NCBI GenBank assembly: GCA_030525745.1
Contig: JAUNED010000001.1
Coordinates: forward strand, 100,093 to 164,092
DNA length: 64,000 bases
Source of the DNA: Lonepinella koalarum
GTDB lineage: Bacteria; Pseudomonadota; Gammaproteobacteria; Enterobacterales; Pasteurellaceae
Direction: 5' to 3'
A program made the translations under genes and the position numbers. Shown here piece by piece: positions 32,487 through 42,916 of this stretch. A model generated the notes under the pieces. That model saw only the letters and a program-made list of their open reading frames with translations. It did not search any database and had not been told where the DNA came from. Each line of letters begins with the position of its first letter. Position 1 is the first letter of the stretch.

Positions 32487-34850
32487 ATGAAAAAATTGCT
32501 TCTTGCAACCTTACTTTTTAGCTCATCTGTCGCATTTGCGGACAGTTTTGTTGCTAAGGATATTCGTGTGGAAGGGGTTAATAATGCCTCAAAACAACGT
32601 ATTTTATCTGCATTACCGGTAAAAGCCGGACAAACTGTGACAGATAATCATATTTCACAAATTGTGAGAGGCTTATTTGTTAATGGTTATAAGAATGTAA
32701 AAGCAATGCGTGATGGCGACAGTTTAGTGATTTCGGTCTCTGAAGATCCGATTATTTCGGATATTTCTGTAAAAGGAAACAGTGCAGTGCCGGAAGATGC
32801 TATTAAGCAAAACTTAGAGGCAAACGGATTTAAGGCCGGTGAACGTTTAAATACGGAAAAACTGGAAGCTTTCCGTAAAGGTCTGGAAGATCATTATCAA
32901 TCTGTCGGACGTTATAATGCAAAAGTAGAAACGATTATTACACCACAACAAGACGGTCGTGCTGAGGTGAAAATTGCTATTACAGAAAATGATGTTGCAT
33001 TGTTAAAAGAGTTGAATTTTAACGGGAATAATGCTTTTTCCAGCAGAAAGTTGCGTGCGCAATTAGAATTGCAGGAAGATTCTTGGTGGAAATTTTTCGG
33101 TAATAAATTTGACGGTAGCCAGTTTGAAAAAGACTTGCAGACGTTGCGTGATTTTTATTTAGATCAGGGCTATGCAAAATTTCAAATTACCGGTACGGAT
33201 GTGAAATTAAGTGATAATAAAGAAGAAGCCCGAGTCACTATTGATCTTAATGAAGGTGAGAAATATACCTTAAAATCAGCTCGTATTGTGGGTAATGTCG
33301 CAGGGTTGTCGAAAGAATTATCGCCTTTATTAAGTGAGCTTTATTTAAATGAGCCTTTTAGACGTTCTGATGTAAAAGCCGTTGAAGATTTAATTAAAGC
33401 AAAATTAGGTGAATATGGTTATGCTATGGCTCAAGTGAACGTCAGCCCTGATTTCAATGATACAGATCACAGCATGGGGCTTAGTTTTGTCGTTGATGCA
33501 GGAAACCGTTATACCGTACGTCAAATTCGTTTTGAAGGTAATACAGTCAGTGCCGATGAAACCTTACGTCAGGAAATGCGCCAGCAAGAGGGGACTTGGT
33601 TGTCTTCTCAGTTAGTGGAATTAGGAAAAGTGCGGTTAGATCGTACAGGTTTTTTTGAAACTGTTGAAAATCGTTTTGAAACGGTGCCGAATAGCCCTGA
33701 TCAACTGGATGTCGTTTATAAAGTCAAAGAGCGTAATACGGGTAGCATTAACTTCGGTATTGGTTATGGTACAGAAAGCGGTTTCAGTTACCAAGCCGGT
33801 ATTAAGCAAGATAACTTTTTGGGAATGGGATCTTCTATCAGTTTAAATGGTTCTCGTAACGATTACGGCACAACACTTAATTTAAGCTATAATGAACCCT
33901 ACTTTACGAGAGACGGTGTGAGTTTGGGGGGGAACATCTATTACGAAACTTACGATAACTCCGATAGTTCTACTGCCTCATCTTATGCAAGAACTACCTA
34001 TGGTGGTAGCTTAACTTTAGGTTTCCCGGTAAACGAAAATAATGCATATTATTTGGGCGTGGGTTATGCCTATAACAAAATGAAAAATATTTCGCCGGAA
34101 TACAATCGTAATTTATATCGCGAATCAATGAATTTTGATAATTGGCAGTTTAAAACGCAGGATTTTGATTTCTCATTCGGGTGGAATTATAGCAGTCTGA
34201 ATCGTGGCTATTTTCCGACTAAAGGGGTAAAAGCGACTTTAGGCGGCAAAGTAACTATTCCGGGTTCAGATAATAAATACTATAAAATTAATGCGGAAGC
34301 GGTTGGTTATTATCCGTTAAATCGTGATCAAACTTGGGTTTTATCGGGTAAATTAGCAGGTTCTTTTGCTGATGGTTTTGGTGGTAAACGTTTACCCTTT
34401 TATCAAAATATGAGTGCCGGTGGTATCGGCAGCTTGCGTGGTTTTTCTTATGGCGCAATCGGACCTCATGCGATTTATTGGGATAATTCGACAAGTGACT
34501 ATACTCGAGTAAGTACAGATATTGTGGGTGGTAATGCAATGGCGAATGCTTCTGTGGAATTGATTTTCCCGGTGCCATTTGTGGAAGAAAAAAACCAAAC
34601 ATCGGTAAGAACATCTGTTTTTGTAGATGCTGCTTCTGTGTGGAATACCCGTTGGAAAGCGGAGGACAGAGCGACATATCCGAATTTACCTGATTATAGT
34701 GATCCAAGTAAAGTGAGGGCTTCTGCCGGTTTGGCATTCCAATGGAACTCGCCGATTGGCCCTTTGGTCTTCTCTTATGCAAAACCGATTAAGAAATATG
34801 AAAAAGATGAAATTGAACAATTCCAATTTAGCATTGGTGGTTCATTTTAA
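32487..34850 (+). CDS. bamA: Outer membrane protein assembly factor BamA
   Basis: Central Omp85 component of the BAM complex that inserts beta-barrel proteins, including the autotransporters in this window. A signal peptide (MKKLLLATLLFSSSVAFA) is followed by five POTRA domains (to about residue 420) and a 16-strand barrel. The L6 motif reads 'SLRGFSYG' and the C-terminus ends in Phe. At 787 aa it is standard. An uptake signal directly precedes its ribosome site (32458-32466), and another lies in the coding part. Confidence 0.96.
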   Translation: MKKLLLATLLFSSSVAFADSFVAKDIRVEGVNNASKQRILSALPVKAGQTVTDNHISQIVRGLFVNGYKNVKAMRDGDSLVISVSEDPIISDISVKGNSAVPEDAIKQNLEANGFKAGERLNTEKLEAFRKGLEDHYQSVGRYNAKVETIITPQQDGRAEVKIAITENDVALLKELNFNGNNAFSSRKLRAQLELQEDSWWKFFGNKFDGSQFEKDLQTLRDFYLDQGYAKFQITGTDVKLSDNKEEARVTIDLNEGEKYTLKSARIVGNVAGLSKELSPLLSELYLNEPFRRSDVKAVEDLIKAKLGEYGYAMAQVNVSPDFNDTDHSMGLSFVVDAGNRYTVRQIRFEGNTVSADETLRQEMRQQEGTWLSSQLVELGKVRLDRTGFFETVENRFETVPNSPDQLDVVYKVKERNTGSINFGIGYGTESGFSYQAGIKQDNFLGMGSSISLNGSRNDYGTTLNLSYNEPYFTRDGVSLGGNIYYETYDNSDSSTASSYARTTYGGSLTLGFPVNENNAYYLGVGYAYNKMKNISPEYNRNLYRESMNFDNWQFKTQDFDFSFGWNYSSLNRGYFPTKGVKATLGGKVTIPGSDNKYYKINAEAVGYYPLNRDQTWVLSGKLAGSFADGFGGKRLPFYQNMSAGGIGSLRGFSYGAIGPHAIYWDNSTSDYTRVSTDIVGGNAMANASVELIFPVPFVEEKNQTSVRTSVFVDAASVWNTRWKAEDRATYPNLPDYSDPSKVRASAGLAFQWNSPIGPLVFSYAKPIKKYEKDEIEQFQFSIGGSF

Positions 34851-34894
34851 AAAAGAATTTGAACTTATTTCATAGTAAGTAGTCAAATAGTTCA

Positions 34895-34918
34895 TTGCCC
34901 CTGTTGTATTTGGGGCAA
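34895..34918. other. Hairpin in the bamA-skp gap
   Basis: TTGCCCC (34895-34901) and GGGGCAA (34912-34918) form a 7-bp stem with a 10-base loop, but no T-run follows on either strand. It could be a weak attenuator or an RNA-stability element between bamA and skp. Confidence 0.4.
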
Positions 34919-34954
34919 AAATACATACTCTCAACTTTTAAAGGAACATAAAAA

Positions 34955-35467
34955 ATGAAAAATGTTGTAAAAGCAACCGCACTTTCTTTAGCTTTGGCTT
35001 TCGTTTCTTCTGCTGCACTTGCGGCTGATAATATTGCATTCATTAATGCAGGGTATTTATTCCAAAATCACCCTGATCGTGAAGCGGTAGCGAAAAAATT
35101 AGATGAAGAGTTCAAAGGACCGGCAGAAAAATTGCAAGCAAACAAAAAAAGCATCGATGAGAAAATTGCCGGATTACAAAAAGATGCACCACGTTTAAAA
35201 AGTGCAGACATCAAGAAAAAAGAAGATGAAATCAATAAGTTGATGAAAGATCATGATGAACAAGTAGCAAAATTCCAAGCGGAAAACCAAAAACGTGAAA
35301 ATGAAGAGCGTGCAAAATTATTAGAAGGCATTCAAACAGCAACTAATAATGTGGCTAAAGCAAAAGGCTTTACTTATGTATTAGATGCAAATTCAGTGGT
35401 TTTTGCAGCGGAAGGTAAAGATATTACGGAAGAAGTATTAAAATCTATTCCAAAATCAGCTAAATAA
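34955..35467 (+). CDS. skp: Periplasmic chaperone Skp (OmpH)
   Basis: Trimeric jellyfish-shaped chaperone that carries unfolded outer-membrane proteins to BAM. A 23-residue signal peptide ends SAALA; the mature part is a short beta core interrupted by a long charged helical hairpin (Lys/Glu-rich, about 50-125). At 170 aa it is a little longer than E. coli Skp. It follows bamA, as is usual, and uses an AAAGGAACATAAAAA ribosome site. An uptake signal overlaps the signal-peptide codons. Confidence 0.93.
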   Translation: MKNVVKATALSLALAFVSSAALAADNIAFINAGYLFQNHPDREAVAKKLDEEFKGPAEKLQANKKSIDEKIAGLQKDAPRLKSADIKKKEDEINKLMKDHDEQVAKFQAENQKRENEERAKLLEGIQTATNNVAKAKGFTYVLDANSVVFAAEGKDITEEVLKSIPKSAK

Positions 35468-35490
35468 TTCAATTTATTGAAGGTCAATCA

Positions 35491-36513
35491 ATGCGATTAT
35501 ATCGTCTTGATGAATTAGCAAACCATATCGGCGGTACCTTTAGGGGTAACGCCGATACTTTAGTTAAAGGTATTGCGCCTTTAGATAAAGCAGGTGCTGA
35601 TCATCTTACTTTTATTTCTAACGTTAAATACCGTCCGTATTTATCTCAATCTAATGCGGCTATTCTTGTGGTTTCTGAAGCTGATATTGAATTTTGTGCG
35701 GAAAATGCCAACATTATTGTGGTGAAAAATCCCTATGTTGCTTATGCTTTGCTCGCTCAATATATGGATACAACACCGAAAGCTGCAGAAAAGATTGCGA
35801 AAAGTGCGGTCATTTCTGAAAGTGTTTTATTAGGTGAAAATGTCTCTATTGGTGAAAATGCCGTTATCGAGGAAGGTGTTATTATCGGTGATAATGCGGT
35901 GATTGGTGCCGGTTGTTTTATCGGGAAATTTGCTAAAATTGGCGCTAATACTCAACTTTGGTCAAATGTGAGCATTTATCATCGGGTACAAATCGGCGAT
36001 CATTGTTTAATTCAAGCCAATACGGTAATTGGAAGCGATGGTTTTGGTTACGCCAATGAGCGGGGTAAATGGATTAAAATTCCACAAACTGGCTCTGTGA
36101 TTATTGGTAATCATGTTGAAATTGGCGCTTGTACTTGTATTGATCGAGGCGCTTTAGATGATACCATCATTGAAGATAACGTGATTATTGATAACCTTTG
36201 CCAAATTGCTCATAACGTCCATATAGGCACAGGAACAGCGGTTGCCGGTGGTGTGATTATGGCCGGCAGCTTAAAAGTCGGTCGTTATTGTCAAATTGGT
36301 GGTGCCAGCGTGATCAATGGGCATATGGAAATTTGCGATCAAGCGATCATTACCGGTATGGGAATGGTGATGCGTCCGATTACCGAGCCCGGTATTTATT
36401 CTTCAGGTATTCCATTGCAAACTAATAAAGAATGGCGTAAAACAGCTGCGCTCACGATGGATATTGACAGTATGAATAAACGCCTGAAAGCCGTTGAGAA
36501 AAAATTAGCTTAA
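35491..36513 (+). CDS. lpxD: UDP-3-O-acylglucosamine N-acyltransferase LpxD
   Basis: Third acyl-transfer step of lipid A synthesis, adding 3-hydroxyacyl to the 2-amino group. The N-terminal uridine-binding domain is followed by a left-handed beta-helix of hexapeptide repeats such as '[22 protein letters not shown]', with the catalytic His in 'QIAHNVHIG'. At 340 aa it is the standard length. The gene starts 23 bases after skp. Confidence 0.96.
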   Translation: MRLYRLDELANHIGGTFRGNADTLVKGIAPLDKAGADHLTFISNVKYRPYLSQSNAAILVVSEADIEFCAENANIIVVKNPYVAYALLAQYMDTTPKAAEKIAKSAVISESVLLGENVSIGENAVIEEGVIIGDNAVIGAGCFIGKFAKIGANTQLWSNVSIYHRVQIGDHCLIQANTVIGSDGFGYANERGKWIKIPQTGSVIIGNHVEIGACTCIDRGALDDTIIEDNVIIDNLCQIAHNVHIGTGTAVAGGVIMAGSLKVGRYCQIGGASVINGHMEICDQAIITGMGMVMRPITEPGIYSSGIPLQTNKEWRKTAALTMDIDSMNKRLKAVEKKLA

Positions 36514-36524
36514 TGCAAAATCTT

Positions 36525-36563
36525 AATAAAACGTACCGCACTTTGTTGGTACGTTTTATTTTT
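36525..36563 (+). terminator. Hairpin terminator with an uptake signal in its loop, between lpxD and fabZ
   Basis: A perfect 13-bp stem AATAAAACGTACC / GGTACGTTTTATT encloses a 10-base loop and is followed by T-rich DNA. The uptake core ACCGCACTT begins at the top of the left arm. It may only partly stop transcription, since the operon continues. Confidence 0.65.
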
Positions 36564-36592
36564 AGGCACTATAAAAATCTGACTAAATCAGT

Positions 36593-36598
36593 TATAAT
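36593..36598 (+). promoter_or_regulatory. Possible -10 element (TATAAT) before fabZ
   Basis: A perfect TATAAT lies 42 bases before the fabZ GTG and just after the lpxD terminator. No good -35 hexamer is seen, so the call is weak. Confidence 0.35.
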
Positions 36599-36640
36599 TC
36601 TATCCAAATTCCATATTTTTATTATTAGAGGTAACTTGTA

Positions 36641-37093
36641 GTGACAACGGCAACTCAAACTTGTAAAACTATTGAAGCGAAAGAAATTATGACGTTACTG
36701 CCACACCGCTATCCATTTTTGTTAGTGGATCGTGTGGTGGATTTCCAAGAAGGTGAATGGCTGAAAGCGGTAAAAAATGTCAGTGTAAATGAACCTTGTT
36801 TTACGGGACATTTTCCAAATGAGCCGATTTTCCCCGGTGTATTGATTTTAGAAGCATTAGCACAATCTATGGGAATTTTGGCATTTAAAACCCATGAATT
36901 ACAAGGTGGAGAATTATTTTATTTTGCCGGTGTTGATGAAGCCCGTTTTAAACGCCCTGTCTTACCGGGAGATCAATTGGAACTTTATGTGGAAGTGATT
37001 AAACAACGTCGTGGTATTACTTCTTTTAGCGGAATTGCCAAAGTGAATGGCGAGATTGCTTGCGAAGCAAAATTAATGTGTGCCAGACGCTAA
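36641..37093 (+). CDS. fabZ: 3-hydroxyacyl-[acyl-carrier-protein] dehydratase FabZ
   Basis: Hot-dog fold dehydratase of type II fatty acid synthesis. '[14 protein letters not shown]' carries the catalytic His, and '[20 protein letters not shown]' the catalytic Glu on the central helix. At 150 aa it is standard. It begins at a GTG, with AGAGG 9 bases before; no ATG fits the N-terminus. Confidence 0.95.
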   Translation: MTTATQTCKTIEAKEIMTLLPHRYPFLLVDRVVDFQEGEWLKAVKNVSVNEPCFTGHFPNEPIFPGVLILEALAQSMGILAFKTHELQGGELFYFAGVDEARFKRPVLPGDQLELYVEVIKQRRGITSFSGIAKVNGEIACEAKLMCARR

Positions 37094-37109
37094 TAACTAA
37101 GGAGCATTT

Positions 37110-37898
37110 ATGATCCATTCAAGTGCAAAAATTCATCCGTCCGCTATTGTAGAGGAAGGGGCAAAAATTGGTGAAAATGTGGTTATCGGTCCATTTTGTT
37201 TGATCGGTGCCGAGGTTGAAATAGGTAAAGGTACCATATTGCATTCACATGTTGTTGTGAAAGGTGTTACAAAAATTGGTCAAGATAACCAAATTTTCCA
37301 AGGAGCAAGCATTGGTGAGGTCAATCAAGATTTAAAATATCAGGGTGAACCGACCAAAACGATTATCGGTGATCGAAACCGTATTCGTGAGCATGTGACG
37401 ATTCATCGAGGCACTATTCAAGGTGGTGGTGTAACCCGAATTGGTGATGATAATTTGCTGATGGTGAATGTACACGTTGCTCATGATTGCCAAATTAAAA
37501 ATCGTTGTATTTTAGCTAACAATGCTACGCTTGCAGGGCATGTGGAATTAGACGATTTTGTGATTGTCGGTGGCATGTCAGCCATTCATCAGTTTGTGAT
37601 TGTCGGTGCACATGTCATGCTTGGCGGAGGTTCTATGGTTAGCCAAGATGTACCGCCTTATGTTATGGCACAAGGCAACCATGCTCGTCCTTTTGGGGTG
37701 AATATTGAAGGTTTAAAACGTCGTGGCTTTGATAAACCTACAATGCATGCTATTCGCAATGTATATAAGTTGATTTATCGTAGTGATCGCACTTTAGAAG
37801 AGGTAATGCCGGAGATAGAGCATTATGCGAAGACCGAAGCTGCAATCAGTTTCTTTATTGAATTCTTTAAACGTTCCACTCGTGGAATTATACGTTAA
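37110..37898 (+). CDS. lpxA: UDP-N-acetylglucosamine O-acyltransferase LpxA
   Basis: First committed enzyme of lipid A synthesis, a trimer with a left-handed beta-helix. Hexapeptide repeats cover the first two thirds ('[16 protein letters not shown]'), with the catalytic His in 'VHVAHDCQI', then a helical C-terminal domain ('[10 protein letters not shown]'). At 262 aa it is standard. It lies 16 bases after fabZ. Confidence 0.97.
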   Translation: MIHSSAKIHPSAIVEEGAKIGENVVIGPFCLIGAEVEIGKGTILHSHVVVKGVTKIGQDNQIFQGASIGEVNQDLKYQGEPTKTIIGDRNRIREHVTIHRGTIQGGGVTRIGDDNLLMVNVHVAHDCQIKNRCILANNATLAGHVELDDFVIVGGMSAIHQFVIVGAHVMLGGGSMVSQDVPPYVMAQGNHARPFGVNIEGLKRRGFDKPTMHAIRNVYKLIYRSDRTLEEVMPEIEHYAKTEAAISFFIEFFKRSTRGIIR

Positions 37899-37916
37899 TA
37901 AAATAAGGCAAAAACA

Positions 37917-37951
37917 CACCGCACTTTGCTCAAAAAGTGCGGTGATTTTTT
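37917..37951 (+). terminator. Uptake-signal inverted pair acting as terminator between lpxA and lpxB
   Basis: CACCGCACTTT (37917-37927) and AAAGTGCGGTG (37934-37944) form a perfect 11-bp stem with a 6-base loop, followed by ATTTTTT. Two complete uptake cores make up the stem. Confidence 0.8.
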
Positions 37952-37975
37952 ATTAAGATTTTATCATTTATTAAA

Positions 37976-39145
37976 ATGCAAAAACAAAATCCAACCATAG
38001 CGATTGTTGCAGGCGAAGTATCCGGTGATATTTTGGGTGCAGGGCTGATTAGAGCATTAAAAGTAAAATATCCTCAAGCAAAATTTATTGGTATTGCGGG
38101 GAAAAATATGTTGTCAGAAGGTTGTGAAACCTTAGTTGATATGGAAGACATTTCTGTCATGGGACTGGTCGAAATTTTGAAGCATTTACCCCGATTATTA
38201 AAAATTCGCCGCCAAACCGTAGAAACCTTATCTGTATTGAAGCCGGATATTTTTATTGGCATTGATGCACCGGAATTTAATCTCTATGTAGAAGAAAAGC
38301 TGAAAAACCAAGGGATTAAAACGATTCATTATGTCAGCCCGTCTGTGTGGGCGTGGCGACAAAAACGCATTTATAAAATTGCTCGAGCAACAGATTTAAT
38401 GTTGGCGTTTTTACCTTTTGAAAAGGCGTTTTATGACCGTTTTAATGTACCCTGTCGTTTTGTCGGTCACACAATGGCAGATGCCATTCCACTTAAGCCA
38501 AATCGTTCTATAGCCTGTCAAGCCTTGAATATTGATGAAAATCAACGCTATATGGCGATTTTAGTAGGTAGCCGTGGTGCTGAAGTAGAATTTTTATCCG
38601 AACCGTTTTTGCAAACAGCGAAATTATTGAAACAACAATTTCCTGATTTGCAATTTTTAGTGCCTTTAGTAAATGAAAAACGTCGTCATCAATTCGAGCA
38701 AATTAAGGCGAAAGTTGCGCCTGATTTAGCATTGATTATATTAGACGGGCAAGCCCGTCAAGCAATGATTGCTGCAGAAGTGACTTTATTAGCTTCAGGT
38801 ACGGCAGCGTTGGAAGCGATGTTGTGCAAATCGCCGATGGTAGTGGGTTATCGAATGAAACCGCTCACTTATTGGCTGGCAAAACGTTTGGTTAAAACTC
38901 CTTATATTTCCTTGCCTAACTTATTGGCTGATGAAATGTTAGTGCCGGAAATGATTCAAGAAGAATGTGAACCACAAAAATTAGCAGAAAAATTGGCGGT
39001 TTATTTGGAAAGTTCAGAAAGTGCGATGAAAAATCGCCAAGTTTTAATTCAGCGTTTCACTGAATTACATCAATTAATTCAATGTGATGCTGACAGTCAA
39101 GCTGCTCAAGCGGTAACGGATTTATTGGAGGCAGAAAATGTCTGA
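37976..39145 (+). CDS. lpxB: Lipid-A-disaccharide synthase LpxB
   Basis: GT19 glycosyltransferase joining UDP-2,3-diacylglucosamine and lipid X. N-terminal '[16 protein letters not shown]' and the C-terminal '[22 protein letters not shown]' are the family's two binding motifs; '[14 protein letters not shown]' lies between. At 389 aa it is standard. It has no clear ribosome site close to the ATG and begins 24 bases after the terminator. Its end overlaps rnhB by 8 bases. Confidence 0.96.
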   Translation: MQKQNPTIAIVAGEVSGDILGAGLIRALKVKYPQAKFIGIAGKNMLSEGCETLVDMEDISVMGLVEILKHLPRLLKIRRQTVETLSVLKPDIFIGIDAPEFNLYVEEKLKNQGIKTIHYVSPSVWAWRQKRIYKIARATDLMLAFLPFEKAFYDRFNVPCRFVGHTMADAIPLKPNRSIACQALNIDENQRYMAILVGSRGAEVEFLSEPFLQTAKLLKQQFPDLQFLVPLVNEKRRHQFEQIKAKVAPDLALIILDGQARQAMIAAEVTLLASGTAALEAMLCKSPMVVGYRMKPLTYWLAKRLVKTPYISLPNLLADEMLVPEMIQEECEPQKLAEKLAVYLESSESAMKNRQVLIQRFTELHQLIQCDADSQAAQAVTDLLEAENV

Positions 39146-39740
39146 TTTTGCGTATCCTGATTATGAATTGATTGCCGGTGTTGATGAAGTGGGGAGAGGC
39201 CCTTTGATTGGCGCAGTGGTGACAGCAGCAGTCATTTTAGATCCTGCTAATCCGATTCAAGGTTTGGCAGACAGCAAAAAATTATCGGAGAAAAAACGCC
39301 TTGCGTTGGCAGAAGAAATCAAGCAAAAAGCGTTAGCTTGGTCATTGGGAAGAGCTGAGCCGCAGGAAATTGACGAACTCAATATTTTGCACGCCACTAT
39401 GCTGGCAATGCAACGGGCCGTAAAATCCTTGAAAATTCAACCGCACTTTGTGTTGGTGGATGGGAATCGTATTCCTGCCTTGGATATGCCCGCACAAGCG
39501 GTTGTGAAGGGGGATAGTCTGGTAGAAGAAATTAGTGCAGCTTCAATTCTAGCGAAAGTAGCCAGAGATCAGGAAATGGCAGAATTGGATCGTCAATTTC
39601 CGCAATATGAATTTGCCAAGCACAAAGGTTATCCAACTAAAGTGCATTTGGAAAAATTAGCAGAATTTGGTGTGTTGCCACAACATCGCCGCAGTTTTTC
39701 GCCGGTGCGTATAACCTTAGAAAAAATGGAGGGGAAATGA
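39138..39740 (+). CDS. rnhB: Ribonuclease HII
   Basis: Removes RNA primers and single misincorporated ribonucleotides from DNA. '[13 protein letters not shown]' carries the first Asp-Glu pair, 'LVDGNRIP' the next Asp, and '[14 protein letters not shown]' is typical of the C-terminus. At 200 aa it is standard. The ATG lies inside the 3' end of lpxB (GGAGG before it) and its own stop overlaps the next gene by 4 bases (ATGA), so translation is coupled. Confidence 0.96.
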   Translation: MSDFAYPDYELIAGVDEVGRGPLIGAVVTAAVILDPANPIQGLADSKKLSEKKRLALAEEIKQKALAWSLGRAEPQEIDELNILHATMLAMQRAVKSLKIQPHFVLVDGNRIPALDMPAQAVVKGDSLVEEISAASILAKVARDQEMAELDRQFPQYEFAKHKGYPTKVHLEKLAEFGVLPQHRRSFSPVRITLEKMEGK

Positions 39741-40348
39741 GTATTTACGACTTAAAACCTAAATTTCAAAATTTATTACGACCTTTAACCACAAGATTGG
39801 CAGAAAAAGGCGTGACGGCAAACCAAGTTACACTTTTGGCTTGCTTGATTTCTGCTGTTTTAGGTTTGGTTTTGACCGCACTTTCAGAATATTCTGCTCT
39901 TTTTGTATTAATTCCTATTTGGTTGTTTATCCGAATGGCGATGAATGCCATTGACGGTATGCTTGCCAGAGAGTTTAATCAAAAATCCCGTTTGGGCGGC
40001 TATTTAAATGAAATTACCGATGTGGTATCCGATGCGGCATTGTATCTTCCTTTTGCCTTTATTTTACCTTTTACCCCTTGGCAAATCGGTTTGTTTATTT
40101 GGCTGGCTGCATTAACGGAATTTTGTGGTGTATTGGGGCAAGTGCAAGGTGAAACCAGACGTTATGATGGGCCGTTGGGCAAAAGTGACCGAGCCTTTTT
40201 ATTCGGTGTTTTAGGATTATGTTATGCGCTGGTGACTTTACCGGATTGGTTATATTGGTGTACTTGGGTAGCTAACGGATTATTAATTTTAACTTGCGTG
40301 AAACGTGTGCATTCAGGCTTAGAGGAGGGAAATAACAATGCTGGCTAA
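39737..40348 (+). CDS. CDP-alcohol phosphatidyltransferase family protein, YnbA-like
   Basis: A 203-residue inner-membrane protein with about six helices. The family motif reads NxxDGxxAR-x8-G-x3-N-x3-D (NAIDGMLAR...GGYLNEITD): two of the usual metal-binding Asp are Asn, a pattern I remember from E. coli YnbA rather than PgsA or PssA. The product head group is therefore unknown; canonical members exchange CMP of CDP-diacylglycerol for an alcohol. It is coupled to rnhB (ATGA) and overlaps the acyltransferase gene by 11 bases. In many relatives dnaE follows rnhB instead. Confidence 0.83.
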   Translation: MSIYDLKPKFQNLLRPLTTRLAEKGVTANQVTLLACLISAVLGLVLTALSEYSALFVLIPIWLFIRMAMNAIDGMLAREFNQKSRLGGYLNEITDVVSDAALYLPFAFILPFTPWQIGLFIWLAALTEFCGVLGQVQGETRRYDGPLGKSDRAFLFGVLGLCYALVTLPDWLYWCTWVANGLLILTCVKRVHSGLEEGNNNAG

Positions 40349-40970
40349 GTTTGTAGATTTTTTATTATGCCGTTTGGTGTCTTTTTTGACGGGCGTGCGA
40401 CCGAGTAAAAACCTGGAGCAACTTCAATCGGATAAAACGCGTTTATATTATGCAAATCATAATAGCCACGGTGATTTTATCTTATTTTGGATTTCTTTGC
40501 CTTATGATGTGCGTTTGAAAACCCGACCTGTTGCCGGCGCGGATTATTGGAATGCCGGGGCAGTTCGCCGCTTTCTAGCGCATAAGGTGTTCAATATGTT
40601 ACTGATTGAACGGGGTGGAGACAATCCACAGGCAGTGACGGATCAAATTAATCAGGCATTAACAGAAAGTTCGTTGATTATTTTTCCTGAAGGGACGCGC
40701 AAAATGAACGATGATTTGCTGTTGCAACCCTTTAAAAGTGGACTTTTTTATATTGCTCAACAAAATCCGCAATTGGAATGTGTGCCTGTGTGGATTAATA
40801 ATATGAATAATGTGTTACCAAAAGGCTTTATGTTACCTATTCCGTTATTGTGCGATTTATATATGGGTGAGCCGATTTTGTATCAACAAAATGAAGAAAA
40901 AAACGCTTTTTTACAACGAGCTGAACAGGCATTATTAGAATTAAACCCAAAACATAAGGTAGGTGAGTAA
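40338..40970 (+). CDS. 1-acyl-glycerol-3-phosphate acyltransferase family protein (PlsC-like)
   Basis: 210 residues. The HX4D catalytic motif appears as 'NHNSHGDF' and the substrate-binding motif as 'FPEGTRK', so it belongs to the PlsC/LPLAT superfamily. It lacks the long N-terminal membrane part of the main PlsC. Its start overlaps the YnbA-like gene by 11 bases with GGAGG before it, and its last base is the first of the next gene. The probable role is to make or remodel phosphatidic acid for its two neighbours; the acyl acceptor is unproven. Confidence 0.83.
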   Translation: MLAKFVDFLLCRLVSFLTGVRPSKNLEQLQSDKTRLYYANHNSHGDFILFWISLPYDVRLKTRPVAGADYWNAGAVRRFLAHKVFNMLLIERGGDNPQAVTDQINQALTESSLIIFPEGTRKMNDDLLLQPFKSGLFYIAQQNPQLECVPVWINNMNNVLPKGFMLPIPLLCDLYMGEPILYQQNEEKNAFLQRAEQALLELNPKHKVGE

Positions 40971-41890
40971 TGGAAATGTGGCAACTTTTTATCGGACTAA
41001 TCGCAACTTTATTATTTGCTTCATTTGTCGGCTGGGTTTTACAACGTAAATTTGGCGCAACTTCCGTTATTACAAATTTAAATGCTCGTATTAATGCTTG
41101 GTGGGTCATGATTTTAATTATTTTTGCCAGCGCATTTATGGGATTTTACAGTGTAATTGCCTTATTTTTCCTGATTTCCTTTATGGCATTGCGGGAATTT
41201 TTATCATTGATTTATATTCGTCGTGGTGATCATTTAGCATTGGCAGCCTGTTTTTATGTGATCTTACCTGTGCAATATTTTTTTGTGGCAATTGACTGGT
41301 TTAGCATGTTTAGCATTTTTATTCCGGTTTATGCTTTCTTATTTTTGCCGATTTTATCTGCTTTATTAGGTGATACGACACATTTCTTAGATCGTTCAAC
41401 CAAGGTGCAATGGGCAATTATGTTGGCAGTATTTTGTATTTCCCATATACCTGCGATCCTAACTTTAAATATTGCAGGATTTGAAGGCAAAAGCATCTTA
41501 TTAATGATTTTTTTGATTTTAATTGTACAATCCAGTGATGTTTTACAATATGTATGGGGAAAACTGTTTGGCAAACATAAAATCGCCCCGACATTATCAC
41601 CTTCCAAAACGGTAGAAGGTTTTGTTGGTGGGGTGATTAGTGCCAGTATCCTTGCCGGTTTATTACATTGGCTCACACCATTTTCGATGTTACAAGCGGC
41701 ATTAATCGGTATTGTGATTTGTATGATGGGGTTTCTTGGTGGTTTAGTGATGTCGGCGATGAAACGCAGTATGGGGGTAAAAGATTGGGGAAATATGATT
41801 AGTGGCCATGGTGGCATGCTCGACCGAATGGACAGCCTTTGTTTTTCTGCACCGATCTTTTTTCATCTGGTACGTTATTATTGGGCCTAA
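40970..41890 (+). CDS. Second phosphatidate cytidylyltransferase, YnbB-like
   Basis: 306 residues, strongly hydrophobic, with the CTP-transferase signature near the end: 'KRSMGVKDWGNMISGHGGMLDRMDS'-type block, seen as KDWGNMISGHGG then DRMDS. Compared with the cdsA copy at 30237-31103 it has KDWG for KDSG, a longer N-terminal loop, and the 'LSPSKTVEG' motif. It should make CDP-diacylglycerol, the substrate of the YnbA-like enzyme two genes earlier. The start overlaps the acyltransferase stop by one base (TAATG). Confidence 0.87.
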   Translation: MEMWQLFIGLIATLLFASFVGWVLQRKFGATSVITNLNARINAWWVMILIIFASAFMGFYSVIALFFLISFMALREFLSLIYIRRGDHLALAACFYVILPVQYFFVAIDWFSMFSIFIPVYAFLFLPILSALLGDTTHFLDRSTKVQWAIMLAVFCISHIPAILTLNIAGFEGKSILLMIFLILIVQSSDVLQYVWGKLFGKHKIAPTLSPSKTVEGFVGGVISASILAGLLHWLTPFSMLQAALIGIVICMMGFLGGLVMSAMKRSMGVKDWGNMISGHGGMLDRMDSLCFSAPIFFHLVRYYWA

Positions 41891-41938
41891 AACTCGGTGA
41901 GAATTGACCGCACTTGTGTGTATTGAGTAAGGATAAAT

Positions 41939-42517
41939 ATGGAGAAAAAATTAAAAATCGGCTTAGTATCTGTATCAGATCGGGCTTCTAAAGGAATTTA
42001 TCAGGATCAGGGAATTCCTGAATTATTAGCTTGGTTAAAGCAGGCTTTGATTGATGAATTTGATGTGGAAACCCGTTTAATTCCTGATGAGCAAGCAGAA
42101 ATCGAGAACACCTTAATTGAATTGGTGGATAATTGCCAATGTCATTTGGTTTTGACGGCAGGTGGGACAGGGCCGGCGAAACGTGATGTCACGCCTGAGG
42201 CAACTTTAGCCGTAGCGGATCGTGAAATGCCCGGTTTTGGTGAACAAATGCGTCAAGTGAGTTTGCATTTTGTGCCTACGGCGATATTATCCCGTCAAGT
42301 GGGGGTTATTCGGAAAAACAGCCTTATTTTGAATTTACCGGGGCAACCAAAAGCGATTAAAGAAACGTTGGAAGGTGTCAAAGATGCGGAGGGAAACGTT
42401 TTAGTGAAAGGGATTTTTTCCGCTGTACCTTATTGCTTACAGCTGATTGATGGGATTTATATTGATACTCATGCTGAAGTGATTGAAAGTTTCCGTCCAA
42501 AATCGGCGAGACGTTAA
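41939..42517 (+). CDS. mog: Molybdopterin adenylyltransferase Mog
   Basis: Activates molybdopterin with ATP so that MoeA can insert molybdate. Marks are 'IGLVSVSDRASKGIY', 'LVLTAGGTGPAKRDVTPEAT' and 'GFGEQMRQVS'. At 192 aa it matches E. coli Mog. An uptake signal lies in the 48-base gap before it. The molybdate transporter genes modBC are 20 kb away in this window. Confidence 0.95.
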   Translation: MEKKLKIGLVSVSDRASKGIYQDQGIPELLAWLKQALIDEFDVETRLIPDEQAEIENTLIELVDNCQCHLVLTAGGTGPAKRDVTPEATLAVADREMPGFGEQMRQVSLHFVPTAILSRQVGVIRKNSLILNLPGQPKAIKETLEGVKDAEGNVLVKGIFSAVPYCLQLIDGIYIDTHAEVIESFRPKSARR

Positions 42518-42553
42518 TAGCGTAAAGTGCGGTTGAAATTGAAGTGATTTTGA

Positions 42554-42901
<348 letters not shown>

Positions 42902-42916
42902 AAGTGCGGTTCATTT

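Noticed and set aside
34288..34782. 164-codon antisense frame inside bamA (and a similar 162-codon one inside the second cdsA, 41329-41817)
   Set aside because: Both are shadows of well-recognised genes on the plus strand, with low-complexity translations and no start signals.
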